From Brugia malayi (lineage: Eukaryota; Nematoda; Chromadorea; Rhabditida; Onchocercidae), in the NCBI RefSeq assembly GCF_000002995.4, contig NW_025062479.1, positions 398,501 to 462,500 on the forward strand: a stretch of DNA of 64,000 bases. Direction: 5' to 3'. Under the pieces are notes generated by a model, which saw only the letters and a program-made list of their open reading frames with translations, searched no databases and was not told where the DNA came from. Each line of letters opens with the position of its first letter. Positions within the stretch are counted from its first letter, which is position 1. Positions 51,279 to 64,000 of the stretch are shown in pieces. The position numbers and the translations under genes are program-made.

Positions 51279-53124
51279 ATATTACCCAATTCGTTGTATA
51301 TTATTTATACTTATGTTCTGATTTCATCAAATTCATCAAATTTTATCATTTTCTACAACTGAAAAAAAAAATGCTGAATATTGATATTGATGATAGCGAT
51401 TTCTTTTCAGTTAATTTATCGTAGTATTGTAAATTATCGCTATCACTGTCACTGATTGCTTAAGTTATAAAAAGCGTAATTCTCTCCGCAGAGAAGGTCA
51501 GTGCTCATATTTTTAATATCTGAAAGAAAAAAAAAAAAAAACATTTTGATCTATTTTATTAGTCAATTGTCTTCTTCTTCTACTGTTCACCTTTGATTAT
51601 TAAAGTCTGAATTAAAAACTTCTGACTTAAACAAATCTGTAAATAGCATGCATTCACTTCACTGAGTACAGTACAATATTTTTTAGTCTGAAAGAAAACA
51701 AAAGAAACCATAAAACCTTCGATTTTTCTGTGTGAAAAAAAAAATAAAAGATTCAATATTTCAATAAAAAGTGAAAAATCCTTTTGCAAATCAAATCGGC
51801 AAAGGTGAATAGAGAAGTATCTCGTGTTCTGTTTGAATCTTTATAATATACAGCCTTTTTACACATTTTACGCTTTCAATTTTTCTTATTTATAATAAAA
51901 TTAAATGGTATTGAAGAACATCAAATGTTCTGCTAAAATAAACTTAATAAAATGAATTCAAGATTATATGATGCAATTTTCACAAACAGATAAGCATTCA
52001 AACTTTCCTTTTTTTTTTTTTTTTTTTTTTAAAGGCGAAGAGATATTTGTGAATAGAATTCACTTCTCAGTAACTAACCACCAATTATCTGTCTAGCTGT
52101 TATCTTTTGAGTAATAATAAATGATGACAAGCAAAATATACTATTTACTTCAAGAAAAAAAAGAAAAGAAAAAAATTTCAAAAGACCAAGACAGTATTCC
52201 AAATATGAAAGAGCGCAAAAACTAAAATAGGGAAAGAAAAACATTTCAAAAAATAGGTAGACGAGGACAAATTTAATTTAATGGCAAATGGATGGATGCT
52301 ACTCGTTCCGGAGTTTATGTTTCTTTTTAAATTTCATCAAATAAAAGAAAGATTTCGCAGTTCAATGACAGTCAAAATAACACTTTTTTTTTGAAATTTA
52401 TTTAAGAGGCATTATGTGGGACTGACCTTATTTCCATGTCATTATGCGTGTTATCATCATTTCTTTCACAAAGTATCATGATCAACACCAGTCTGCAAAA
52501 AAATTAAAGAAGAAACAGAACTATTGTCATTATCATTATTTTACCATTACTATCACCAGTTTCATTATCTTTACCTTTGCTATAACCATCATACGCTAAC
52601 AACATCGTTATCATCTTGTCATCATCAACGTGGCCAAAACTATCGTATTCAAATAAAATGACTCCTTCAAACAAACAAAAAAAAAAAAAAAAACAAAACA
52701 AAATTTATCCCAAATTCAGCACAAAACATTATTACAACGCACATCCAACCTATCTTACCCTAAATGACAAATTATTTTCAGATTTCTCTATTCCACACTT
52801 TTTGAAACACTATAAATAGTTGTACATAACTCTTTCAATTTCATATCCATTATTTTTCTCGATATTGCAAAACTATTTTCTTTTTTCTTTTTTTTTTTGG
52901 TACCTGAAGAACGTCATCCTATCTGCTATTAATAGAATGATTTTTAAATGTTCGAAATTCTAAATTTGAAAATTATGACGGATGAGCAAAGCAAGTTAAT
53001 TACATAGCATTTTTCTTTGCATTCGCTGTAGAATGAAATGTATACTGATGAAAAATTCAGTCAAAAATTTGTTTCAAACTCCTTTTTTTTTTTTTTTTTT
53101 GCCTAATATTTTCAATTGCAGTTA
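51279..53124. other. Spacer after troponin I
   Basis: This holds the troponin I 3' UTR (an AATAAA occurs near 51743) and the promoter of the DM13 gene. It is rich in A and T homopolymers. No coding exon was recognised. Confidence 0.55.
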
Positions 53125-56100
53125 ATGACGATGATTTTATTATTACTTATACTTTCTTCGAGACAAATCCTTCGCGCAAATAGTAAGTTTATCCAAATGA
53201 AAGATATGTATCACTCTTAAAATTTTAAATACATACCTGCTTTTTTTATTCTTAATGACAAAAATGAAGGCATAAGATTCGCAGGTGAGATAATTTCCAG
53301 GTCAGAATAATGATAATCCTTATTACGGAGTACCACTCGGAGCTCTTCATTACAGTGATGGTAATACACGAGCGGAAGCTTATGCCGCTAATGAATATAC
53401 CGTCATTTTTCATCGTTTCACGCATCGACCACGTCAACCTGGATGTACGTTTGATACTTAACATATTCAGTAACCACTATTACATCTTTATCTTTTTCAT
53501 CTTCAAGCTGAATAATTCTGTAAATCTGCATAATTCTGTGTATTTTGACGTAAAACAATGACATTTTTAAAAATTATTATTGTCATTAGAATGATTATTA
53601 ACCTCTCTCATTTAAAAGAAGTTTTAAAAGTGTTTAGAATTAATTAGTTTATTTTAGGTACTTCGATAATAATTGGACCACCACGAGCGACTGATCGTAA
53701 TATAGCTGTTGGTGGTGTTTTCTTGTCAATCTCACAACCTATGGTAGCATCTCAATCCACTACTAGAAGGCGATTTACCCGTCAAGTTCCTTTCTCTATT
53801 TTTGGAATGCGTAATTGGCCAGTTGAATTTGATCATCTTGAACTTCGAAAAGGTTTTCTTTGAAATTCCAAGATAAAATATATGAAACTGAATTATTTGA
53901 AGCAAAAATTTTTTTCTTCACTATTGAAGTATACTAATCTGTAGCTTTAAAAGGCATTGCAAAGTGCAAAAAATGACTTTCAGAATAATTCTATAAGACA
54001 AATGGTTAATAATAATCATTTATAAAGATAGTAGAGAGCCGATACCGAGCCAGCAAAAAGATCCATTTGCGGGGATTGAAATCGATGTAAATTCATCAGA
54101 GGATGTTACCCCTAAAACGAAAGACATTCATATTGAGGGAATCAGAGCTCTTGAAGCTGTAGATTCATCAACAGTATCAACAACGTTTGTTTATTTTATG
54201 TTTAGCATGGCTATCTACATAAAATATTAGTCTTAGAAAAAAGAAATTTGAACAATTTATAAACTTGGACCAATAATCCTCTAATTTACCATCCTTTGCT
54301 CATTAATATATCACATTATTTTAATTTCCAGGAACTCTAATGCAGTTTTTTTCTCCATCGCTACTACTCAAGATGATTTCTCTTCGAATGAAATAACACT
54401 GTTCGACACAAATGCGTATTTTTTTAAATTCTCGAATATTTGTGTGTCATTTTAAATGCCGGAATTTAGCTTTTTTTTTTTTATTCTGTACTATTTTAGA
54501 ACAAATATCTTTGATGGTGGTGAGGTATCCGTGAAAATTCAAGGTGAAATTGAACAATCGAATTCCACCACCGAAACCATCATTACAAATACAGATACAA
54601 CAAGTATGATTAATAGTAATTAAAATTTTGCTCATTATTTGAAATAAGGTGGTCAGAAGACAAACAGGGAAGATAGACGGAATAAGTAACACTGATGTCA
54701 GCTTTTCTCTTGGTTTTTGAAAAAGCAATTTTAGGGAGTTGAGAGAGAATTAACATCTAACATTTGTTGGTCCTGAAGAAGTTGATACCGAAATATCAGG
54801 AAGTGTATGTCTATCTGATTTTCCTCATTTTTTTTAAATTGTGATTTTTGGCGGATCAACGGAAGAGTCTACGATGGATACTATCAAATCAACGTGGAGT
54901 GAATTTAAAGATTTACACACTGACTCTAAATTTGGAGGTGATGACAGAATAGAGAGTACAATATTTGCGAATGATGTTTTCAAGTAAGTGTTTGTATAAA
55001 TGCTAACTTTTCTATAAAAGAAACCAGCGTTTAAAATAAGTTGGTACAGTGTCATAAATTAACTTAAAAGGTCGGATGAAGGAAAATTATTTTTCAAAAA
55101 TTTCCAACGGCATGTATCTTATAATTTAAAATACTGTTTATGGTGTTTTTTTGTTTTCGCAACTTTCATGGAACAAATTTTTTGAATTTACATAAAATTA
55201 ATTATTTTTGAATTATTACAAAATTTATGATCTCAATTTTTTGCTTGAGAAGGTTGCTGAAAACAAAAAAAAGAAATAAACATTACATCAGGAACAAAGA
55301 AAAAGGACAAATTGTAGAATTGAGGATGTTATCAAAGACGATGGTAACAATGAGAGATTAACAAATGATGGAATTTTCCCGTATGAACGAAATGCATATC
55401 CACTTAAGCAGGTGGTTCATTACTTATGGCTGATTACTTACTTCAACTTAAATTTAATTTATGCTGTCACAGTGGGATTAAGCAGTCGTACCGCACAACT
55501 TATATATATTGGAATTTTGTCACTCTTGCATCTATTTACCTTTATTTGAATTTCTCTGTTCGTAGGGAAAATTATTGTCGCATTATGAAAAGATGGCTGA
55601 GAAATCGAGCAAATTTGACCGAAAAGACAAAGGATTTCCAGTTATGCTTGGTCAAGCTAAGCCTGAAAAATGGTTTAAAAAATCGTCACAGCAATTAAGT
55701 GCGGAAAAGCGAATTAAAGGTATTAAAAATATGTTTACGATTGAATTTGGTAAACAACTTTTGCTTCCTTTGCTTTCAGTTTCGTTTATGATTCATTACT
55801 GCCATGTAAATTAATGAAGCATAAAATTCGGTAATTAATGCTGCTGTATCTGAATTCGTATCTAAATATGATTTCCATCTAAACAAATAGATCAGTCAAA
55901 TAATATAGCTAATTTAGTTTAACTAAACAAAAATTGTAATATTGCTTACGAATTAACAATTTTAATAAAAATACATGAGATTAATTCTATCTACAGATAA
56001 TGATGATGAGTTAGCCACTGGTGATTTTTCATTATCGGATAGAATTGTCGAAACAGATGAAGGTGTTGTATTCACATCAACTCAAAATGCTGCAATTACC

Positions 56101-57533
56101 ACAACATTATCATTCAGAGAATCGACACCATTATACTGGGTTATTCAAGATCCTAGGCTGAAAAAACGAAGACGTATGGAACTTCGAAAAAAGGTCTGTT
56201 ATTATAGGCTATGAAACATTAATTTTTATCTTGATTAAGATAATTTCGAATTTTTAGAACAAATACGAAAATAAGTTGGATGATAGAGCAGTGACGACAG
56301 TTGCAACAACTAAGTCTCGTTTCAAGGTACAGGTCGATCATCGTTTTGAGTTACCATTAATTGAGGATAAGACGGTGGTATTTTCGATTACAAACGATGC
56401 AAAAATAACGGAATATCAATGGATTGCTTTACGTGATCACTGTTCTCAGGTTTGCTTATTAATTTTACAATTTTTTTTTTTTCAGCTTACTTTTTTTTTT
56501 TGTTATTTGTATAAAAGATAACAAAAAAATTGACAGTGATTGATAGCTAGGTGAGTACATTCTTCTTAACAACTATTTATTGAAACTTAAGAAATAAGTA
56601 TATGATTTCAACTGTGATAATATTATTAATTCATTGCTTTCTAGGAGAGTGAATTTATGATTTTGCTAATTTTGGGATGCTAATTAATGTCTTATCTTAT
56701 AATCTTTAATTAAAAAAAAAGATTATTTAAAGAGAACGATTCCTCTCTTATCACTGAAAGGAATCGATCCACCGCATGAGGAAAAAATTGGTGCATTATT
56801 GGGTCAATCTCATAACGTTACATCACATCGTGTTCAAATTTTGAATTGTAATACAATCTTTATACCAGGTTTTGTATTCAATCAAGGAAATGACCCACCA
56901 GGTTTTTATTCGTTCAAAAATTTTAAAATAGATAGGCTCAATAGCTGAAAGAGTATCTTATATTTGATATTCCGTTTTTGAAGCAATTTAAAACGAGGAA
57001 AATTCCACATTGTAACTTAAAAAGTACTGTTTTCCATTTATTTCAGAAACATATTTCTACGCAGGTATTGGACATTTTCCGGACAGAATCGAAAAACAAG
57101 TACGCGCCTATGTTGTTGGACAACCACCGTAAGTTTTTTCTTTAATTTCATGCATAATTTTTTTGTAACAGAAACGCTACAGAAGATTTTTGTAATCTGG
57201 AAGAAATTTAATGAAAAATATGTGCTAAATCAGGGATGGTATTTTCCGGAATATTAATTGTTGATGTATTACAGCGTGACTTTTCAGCTCATTTATTAGC
57301 AATCACAGCAAGCTTTCACATATATTATAATTAGAGTTGTGATGCAAATTTTCAGCGATCAACCGTTAAGAAATTATAATGGTGAAAATGTGATGATACG
57401 CTTACCGAAGACGTACCGTACGTTTGATATTGACTTCATTTCGGTATTCAATGAAATAGAGAGACGCTCTTATGGACACGTTATTACGCCCAACTTACTT
57501 GTACCACCGTGTAATGATTATGATGTTATCTAG
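53125..57533 (+). CDS. Secreted DM13-domain protein (multi-exon)
   Basis: DM13 is a predicted extracellular domain, found for example in Drosophila Skeletor. The protein starts MTMILLLLILSSRQILRAN, a clear signal peptide. A splice-type AG lies 3 nt before the ATG and may be a trans-splice site. Exon 2 (PYYGVPLGALHYSDG) resembles the start of a DM13. The middle is Ser/Thr/Asp/Glu-rich and poorly conserved, over exons at about 54.0-55.7 kb. Near 56.3-56.45 kb, DKTVVFSITNDAKITEYQWIALRDHC looks like the end of one DM13. Exons from 56.73 to 57.53 kb give a complete C-terminal DM13: GALLGQSHNV, IFIPGFVFNQ, YFYAGIGHFPD, PLRNYNGENVMIRLPKTY, ending CNDYDVI (stop 57531-57533). The signature order (LGxLxxxxHxV, FxxxGxxPxxYFxxG, LxxYxGExVxxxLP) is intact. 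Most joins keep phase. The join between about 54.60 and 54.85 kb is uncertain. Size is roughly 600 residues and function is unknown. Confidence 0.72.
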
Positions 57534-58460
57534 CTTCTTTCCTCTTTTTTTCGATGTTTTATGCATGAAATTATTTATATTAGTCAACATTTAATTTCTT
57601 GCATTAACATATTGTTAAGAACACGTGGCTAACCGGGTGCTAACAAGCTAACAAGACCAATTCAAACATATACGTAGCAAGTACCCTTGAAATTATCATG
57701 GCACATTTACATTTGCCTTTTCTACGGAACATTAATTATAAGATAACTATTCTAAAATGGGTAAAATAAAAGACATTAAATCGATCAATTTCTATTTTTC
57801 AATAAATTTCAACCTTCCATATTGCACTTCTTTAGTCATTTTTTTGTTAGCAATATTACTTTATAGCTTAGAAAAGAAAAAAAAAATGTTATTTCTGTAC
57901 ATTATTTTGTGTGAAAGACAATCGAAATTTTATTTACAAAAGGCTTTGTTAATTTTATCATTTCTGTGATTTTCTCGAAATTCTCATTACTTTTCATTAA
58001 TTTTTTCCTTTTTTCTCCTCAATGATCTGTCGTTTCAGCCAAAATTTAAAGTGATTCTTCATAATAAATAATAACAAACAATTTATTTATTGTACAAAGA
58101 TATCACGTTTGGTTACAGAAAGAAGATGGTGCTGTGCTGAAAGAGGAATGTTTGCAAAATATTGTTAGTAACAAAGGTAATCGCCACCGTTCATTATCCA
58201 CAAATTAAACATATGGAAAAAAAATAATTAGAGAGTGAAAACAACACAGAGTCCATTATTACAGTATTTTGTTGATTTTCTCGGAAGAATTTAGTAAATT
58301 CTATCATTCGAATCAAATTTAAATTTAGAATTAAATTAAGCGAAATTGCAAATGTAACTCATATGTTGTTTATTATTGAAGTCGTCACATAGAACAATGT
58401 TCACCTGTTATCATAAAATCAATCATAATAAAAAGATTAAATGTTGGTCATCTGCACTGT
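57534..58460. other. Convergent spacer between the DM13 gene and the neuropeptide gene
   Basis: Non-coding. It includes the 3' UTRs of two converging genes: AATAAA at 57765-57770 on the plus strand and, on the minus strand, AATAAA at 58369-58374, about 90 nt past the neuropeptide stop. Confidence 0.55.
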
Positions 58461-59284
58461 TCAACGGCGAATGATTGGTATAAAATGGAAGTTATCCTGG
58501 CTTTGCGGACTTGCCATATATTCTGCTAATGATAAGCCCATGCTTGCTGTAAATTTAAATTTTCATAGCTATCAGTTTATTTTAGATATTTTAATAAATC
58601 AATCAACAGAATTCTACATAAACGAAATAAAACATTTCTTGCAAGCATATTGAATTTATCAAGCAATTTCTTTTTCATTCATTCATGCTCTGTTTTCTCG
58701 ACCGCTTCCATAGTTTTTGCTAGTTGAAAATTGAAATTCAAGCTCTGATCATGATAATATATTTATTATTAATTACTGGTGTCATTTATTCATGTTAAAC
58801 CTTTCAAATGATATTATAAAACTCATGTTATACCATACTGGTTAAAAAATAATCGATGAAAACTTATACCAAAAATTGAACATAACGTCCTTGTTGATAA
58901 GAAGTTTTCTATAATCATTAACTTACTTTTCTTAATACTATCATTAGTAGAATTGAAAATGCTAACTATAAAAAGAAACCACTTACGGCTACGCTTTGAT
59001 TTGAGCAACATTGCTTGATAAATTCTACTTAGTTGTTCAATTGGCAAATCATTACCTGTTCGATCAATCTGCAATTGTCCCCATCAATTCTTGAAATAAT
59101 TAATTTAGATTTCAGGCTTAAATAAATTGACATTTCTATGATTCATAGAAGTAAGAGTCTCCGCAATGATCAAAATTATTCCACTTCTCTACTTTGATCT
59201 TTTGCAAGAAAGATAACTTACACTTTTTGGCCACGCAATGCAATCAGTAACGAGTACGATAAGTAGTGTGACTGACAATTTCAT
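58461..59284 (-). CDS. nlp-49: Neuropeptide precursor, nlp-49-like
   Basis: This small secreted precursor has three exons (59222-59284, 58987-59068, 58461-58546) that join in phase to 76 residues. Residues 1-17 form a signal peptide (MKLSVTLLIVLVTDCIA). A short spacer (IDRTGNDLPIEQLSRIYQAM) precedes the dibasic-containing LLKSKRS. The C-terminal peptide reads SPSMGLSLAEYMASPQ, then SQDNFHF, and ends IPIIRR before the stop. The SPSMGLSLAEYMASPQ block is, as I recall, identical to a C. elegans NLP-49 peptide that acts through the receptor SEB-3 in arousal, locomotion and egg-laying. The C. elegans peptide ends in Pro-Ser-amide with a Gly-basic processing site. Here no Gly precedes the terminal Arg-Arg, so the mature peptide would not be amidated at that site. 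The coding region is easily missed because each exon is short. The SL or 5' UTR was not located. Confidence 0.85.
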
Positions 59285-62200
59285 GCTTGTATTAGCAATT
59301 TTTAAATTACCCTACAAATCTGCAGAACTTTGATTTAAAATTAATTTATTAGCATTACATCAATTATAATTTTTTGTGTTTGAAGTTCGCAAAAAAAAAA
59401 AAAAAAAAAAAAAATAATAATAAATATTGTCCCTTTAAAATAGCGATCACTGTTATCTCAATTTCTAACTTTCAGAAACACATATAACAAAATAGATTAA
59501 AAAAGGTATTATAATTCTAATTTTAAAAGCTTAATTTAGAATGCTTAAAAATTTCACAATTTTTTTTTTTTTTAAAACATCTGAAAAATTTTGTAAAGCA
59601 GCATTGATATGTTATTGAGAACAATAATTTATTCAAATGAAAGAATGGAAGTAAAATCCGTATCGGACAATAGATAACCATATGATTTCTGTAAAGCATA
59701 ACTGAGAGGTCATTTGTTACATTCACCTTATTTATTAACTGCTAAAATATCAACAAGTCTTGCAGTAAGCTCATCTCATCTCATCAATTTCCCTAATTTT
59801 GTTTTTCGGTAAGAAGAAAAAGAATTATAAAAGCAAACAAAAATAAGTCAAATATTCCTACCGTGAAACTATATTCTTATTGATAGACTAAGTCTAAGAG
59901 TAGAATACTGTTAATATGATTAAAATTTGATTTTTGATGGTAGAACTTGAATCACAATATTTATCAGTTTGCTCTGATATGCAGTGTTGTCCTAAGTATT
60001 TTTGCACTTTAATTAAGTGTAATCTGTTTTAGTCATATTTAAATTTACAGTGAGCAATGTTAGAGTTTACTGATCTATTTTTAAATGTTTGATAAATTTA
60101 CCTTGATCTAATTGATGCGTTTCAATTCAAAACAACACTAATTTTGATTTTGTCATTATCTGAGATTAGTGTCTGTTTGATGTTGAGTACTTTAGAATAA
60201 AAGCAAAAAACTAGAAATGCATAATAAGTTGTATTCGTCAACGGTTTTCAGATGATTGTTTCTTCGTTTTGAGATAAATGAGGCACTAATCTCAAAATAT
60301 CTTCTGTTCTGTTCTTTAATCTATTTAATCTTATTTTGTTGTCTTCATTTTAGTTTTTAAAATGTTCACTTTTCCTTTGACGTATCTGCAGTTAGAAGGG
60401 CAATTCAGTGCACAAAATCTTCATCCTATCAAACTTCATTTCTTTTTCTTTTTTCTTTTTTTTTTTTTTTTGAAATTGACAAAATCTAAAACTATTCAAT
60501 TCGCATTTCATTTAAGTTATGAAGAGAATTGTTTAATTTGGTATAAGACTCTTTCGTTGCAATAATTTGTCCCACAGATTTTGAACGAAATACAAATTTT
60601 ACAATAATTGTCTCATCTGCTTGCTTTCCCTTCCGGTTTACACAAATTTTTGATGTTGGGATATGAGGGAAGGATTGGTGTCAGGCAGTGCATATCTTAT
60701 GATCTACCTATCTTTCTATCTATCAATCAATCAATCGCATCATCTATCAGCGTTGTATCAAAAAGCGGAAACATCGTACAATCTCTTTTCTCCTTCCTTC
60801 CTTCATTCTCCCTCAATTCTCACCTCCCTTTTCAATTTTAGACTTATTATCATAACCATTCATCTTTTGCCCTCTTCAAAATTTCACTTACCAAATTTCA
60901 AAACTTCTTAACAGTTGAACATGATTGAGAGAGATAAGAGAGATGACCGCTCAACTGTTTTTTTTTTTTTAACTATTGAAAAAATAAGCAACATCAGACA
61001 AATTTTCAAACAATAAATCACATTTTTTTTGATTTATGATATGAGTGAAAGTTGAAATCAACAAGCAATTCCCATTTTCTTTCCACTGAAAGCTGCATCG
61101 TGCCACAATCTGTCAGTTTATCATATATTCAAAGTAATTTTTTATTTAAAAAAAAAACAGAACCACAACTACTAATTATGGTTCAATTTACCTCTCACAT
61201 CTAAGAAGGCAACAATTTCAGGTATTTCAGGCAACAGTAGAATGCATAATTGTTCTGCAGCTAGCATTAGAGAAGGAACATGAAAATGGCGTAAGTGATA
61301 TGCATCACATTTACTTCACGTCTACCAATCTTGCTGATATACGATTTACGATGTTGTGATATAATGATAATGAAAAGAAGTTTGAGGGAAATCAGATGAA
61401 AAGTAATTCAAAAGTGATCAATCGATCTTAAAACGTTGAAGAATGACGTGTAGCTTTGAAAGCAATATTAGTTCCTAATGACTGCAAAACTTATGAATAT
61501 TTCAGTGCATACTGCTTACTAATTAAAGCGATAAAAGAAAATTACTGCCTGAATAAGCTCATCATCTGTTAAAAGTTAAACTTATTTTTTCTCTTATCAT
61601 TTTTCAATCCTCCTTTCTACTTATCACAATTTAAGAATGATTTAACATTTTTTTTTTAATTAAAAGTACTAACTGAGGATAATGCTACTGGAAAGAAAGA
61701 CAAAGTTTTCATTGACTAATTTCAAGTAATAAAATCAAATTTAACAATTACCTAGTTCATTATGAATTAGAGACTTAGTACACAAAACATACTTTTGATA
61801 CTTAGTCGCCTATTTGCAGTTAACAAATTGATAATTTGAATTCCATCTTACCGTTAGCAGTAAAATGGATAACTGAAGTATTATTCGAACAGCATTTAGC
61901 CTATCTTTGGAGGAAATTAAAAAATGTTTACTACACTTTCATTTTACTACTTTTAACTTGTAACTTTTAACTTATTTTGCTTGTACTCCTTTCTTTCGCA
62001 TTCTTTATGCTTTTCATTATTGGAACAAAAATTTTCAATTATTTTAACTTTCCCTCCTTACTTTTCCTATTTTTATGTTTTTCTGCTTCAGCATTCTCCT
62101 GAATAGTCTCTTTTTAAATACCGAAATTAAAATTGAAAATAATTATGTTCCAGCTGAGACCACACCCTGCTATCTTTATTCATAAAAGAGCTGAAATAAT

Positions 62201-64000
62201 TATGACATTCATTCCTTAAATATCGGAGAAGTTAGCTTATCCATAATCAAAATAGAACCTAAGAAAACTTAAGAAAAAAAAAAGTAAGATGCATGCGAGC
62301 AAATTTTGAAATGAATGTAAACAATGAAGCAGCAACTTTTCCTTTCAAATAAATTATGATTGAAATTTAAATATTTAAATCCAAGTACCATAAAACCTAA
62401 TTATAAAATAAACCAATGAGAAGAAATTTAATGAGTTAAACATTATAGAACAAAATCATAGAAGCGTAAATGGATCGCATAATGAATGCTCGGCAAAAAT
62501 TATTTCATTTTAAATGGATCGAGAAAGAAAGTAGCGAAGCTTTATATGAATCACATCATGTCATTGTCTAAAAATATTTATGATCACTCCTTTTTTTCCC
62601 TTCTAGTGCTAACACACAATTAAATTATCGCATGCCATTTAGTATAATAATTTATAATTTGTGGTACCATCTGAGTCCTTATTCTACGTATAACTATATC
62701 CAGAATTCAATGCTTCTAAATATAGTAATTTAATATAACTTATATATAAATAAGACTACTGAATATGAAACACTCACACACATATGGTTTGCATATATAT
62801 ATTTATTGCTTTATACTTACACAGTGTAGTAGAATTCTGCACAAAATCACTGAATGTTACCTTCTCTATGATGATTTAATTTGATTGATAGACTATTTGA
62901 GTAATTGTGTACGAATCACGTTGTATTCAAAACTGTCACAAAGGTTTTTGAATTACCTGTGCTACAGCAGATATGACTGAATAATATATTCCAAGTTGAA
63001 GAGAGCAATAAGTATGTTCAAACTAAAAGTAAATGAATAAATCTAACATAATTTGAATTCTTGAAATGATCTAGATATTTCAAATGGTAAATAATTTGAT
63101 ATATAAAATTACATATTCTTAGTTCTTTTTGCATTTTGTATCAACAGCTGATCAGTATGAAGAATTGATTTCCACAGTTGTTCTCCTTAGCTGATAATTT
63201 GATTAGTTAATAAAAGTTGAACGAAAGCACTATTGAACTGATAGGAACAGGCGCATACGGAATACACTTCAATGATAATTGGTTGTCAGTACGTACGTCT
63301 GTCTGCCTTTCATCTATCTATCTGTACTTCATTAGCTCAGCTGAGGTATGTTGAATGAAGAACGATTAGAATATATTCGTTCAATGAAATGTGTACGAAT
63401 TGCAAGAAAGCGAACATTCATTCGTCCCTTCTCAAAGATTAACTTTACGTATGACACGACACACAGAAAGTGATGATATAGATGATGAGGAATAGTTCGT
63501 TACTCTTTTAACGAACTATTCCTCATCATCTATATCAACTCGAAGTAGCCAAGTTGATCTTCTTCCCTATTGCTTCAGATCAGATCTCTTCCAATCATTA
63601 TTTTCCTGCCCATCTGATGAATGATACAAACATATTACTACTACTATTACTATGAACAAATGTATTGTTGCATAATTCATCTAATGTTACCTGCTTGCAT
63701 TCAAATCTTAATCGAAGATTTAAAAGTTGCTTGGTTATATTTACAGTTTCAAGTTACACTACTTTTCATTCTAATTCCATGTATTCTAATTTTTTTTCCA
63801 CATGCTTTCCTAAATCTTTTCACTCTTCATCAGTTGCTGTTACTATCACTCGGGCAACTCCGCACGGCTACTTACTGTCGTTTTATTATCATCATCATTT
63901 ACTCAGATATTTTTTTGTTCTAATAGCAACAGCAATAATTCAACTTTCTTCTATATTATTTTCTCTAAGATTGCATTTGCCAACGATCAGTTTGTAAATT
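59285..64000. other. Gene-poor AT-rich flank
   Basis: No gene was recognised. The left end is the promoter side of the neuropeptide gene. The stretch holds poly-A/T runs (for example at 59.39-59.41 kb), short ATCT/AATC tandem repeats near 60.72 and 63.31 kb, and a strong hairpin at 63474-63537. Confidence 0.55.
63474..63537. repeat. Perfect 29-bp inverted repeat with 6-nt loop
   Basis: 63474-63502 is the exact reverse complement of 63509-63537. The loop is CTCTTT. The stem includes GATGATGAGGAATAGTTCG and has no mismatch. It could be a small-RNA hairpin, a recent fold-back duplication, a cruciform-prone site or an assembly artefact. Confidence 0.9.

Noticed and set aside
63621..63997. Overlapping 100-110-codon plus-strand frames at the window end
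   Set aside because: They are hydrophobic low-complexity translations of T-rich DNA, cut by the window edge, with no family resemblance.

Overview
The window is nuclear DNA from a nematode, most likely a parasitic clade III (filarial-type) worm. It is strongly AT-rich. Genes are broken into short exons by introns of roughly 100-600 bp, longer than is typical of C. elegans, and splice sites follow the nematode TTTCAG / GTAAGT pattern. The gene content includes an INX-3-like innexin, a troponin I with an acidic tail, an nlp-49-type neuropeptide and a likely trans-spliced two-gene operon. No rRNA, tRNA, CRISPR array or bacterial-style operon was seen. All gene models were assembled by reading exons by eye and checking that the phase carries across each junction. 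Exon edges given without a qualifier passed that check.

Layout: 1-6.7 kb is gene-poor with simple repeats. 6.75-14.3 kb (-) is a DOK-7-like PH-PTB adaptor. 15.8-20.0 kb (-) is a RUFY-type RUN/coiled-coil/FYVE endosomal effector. 21.8-25.1 kb (+) is API5, followed by 25.9-28.4 kb (+) TRAPPC12, in an arrangement that looks like an SL-trans-spliced operon. 31.6-34.6 kb (-) is an INX-3-like innexin. 38.3-41.6 kb (+) is a complete 387-residue bHLH-PAS protein of the CYCLE/BMAL type. 42.2-44.7 kb (-) is a plasma-membrane-type syntaxin, convergent with it. 49.3-51.3 kb (+) is troponin I. 53.1-57.5 kb (+) is a secreted DM13-domain protein. 58.5-59.3 kb (-) is a small neuropeptide precursor of the nlp-49 type. 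59.3-64 kb holds no recognisable gene but contains a near-perfect 64-nt hairpin.

Several genes belong to neuromuscular or excitable-cell biology (DOK-7-like adaptor, syntaxin, innexin, troponin I, neuropeptide) and others to membrane traffic (RUFY, TRAPPC12, syntaxin). This may simply be gene order and is not evidence of a functional cluster. The most notable items are the CYCLE/BMAL-like gene, which C. elegans is generally considered to lack as a clear ortholog; the nlp-49-like precursor whose last peptide lacks the expected amidation glycine; the API5-TRAPPC12 operon signature; a CRE/E-box cluster in the RUFY-API5 divergent promoter; and the hairpin at 63.5 kb.
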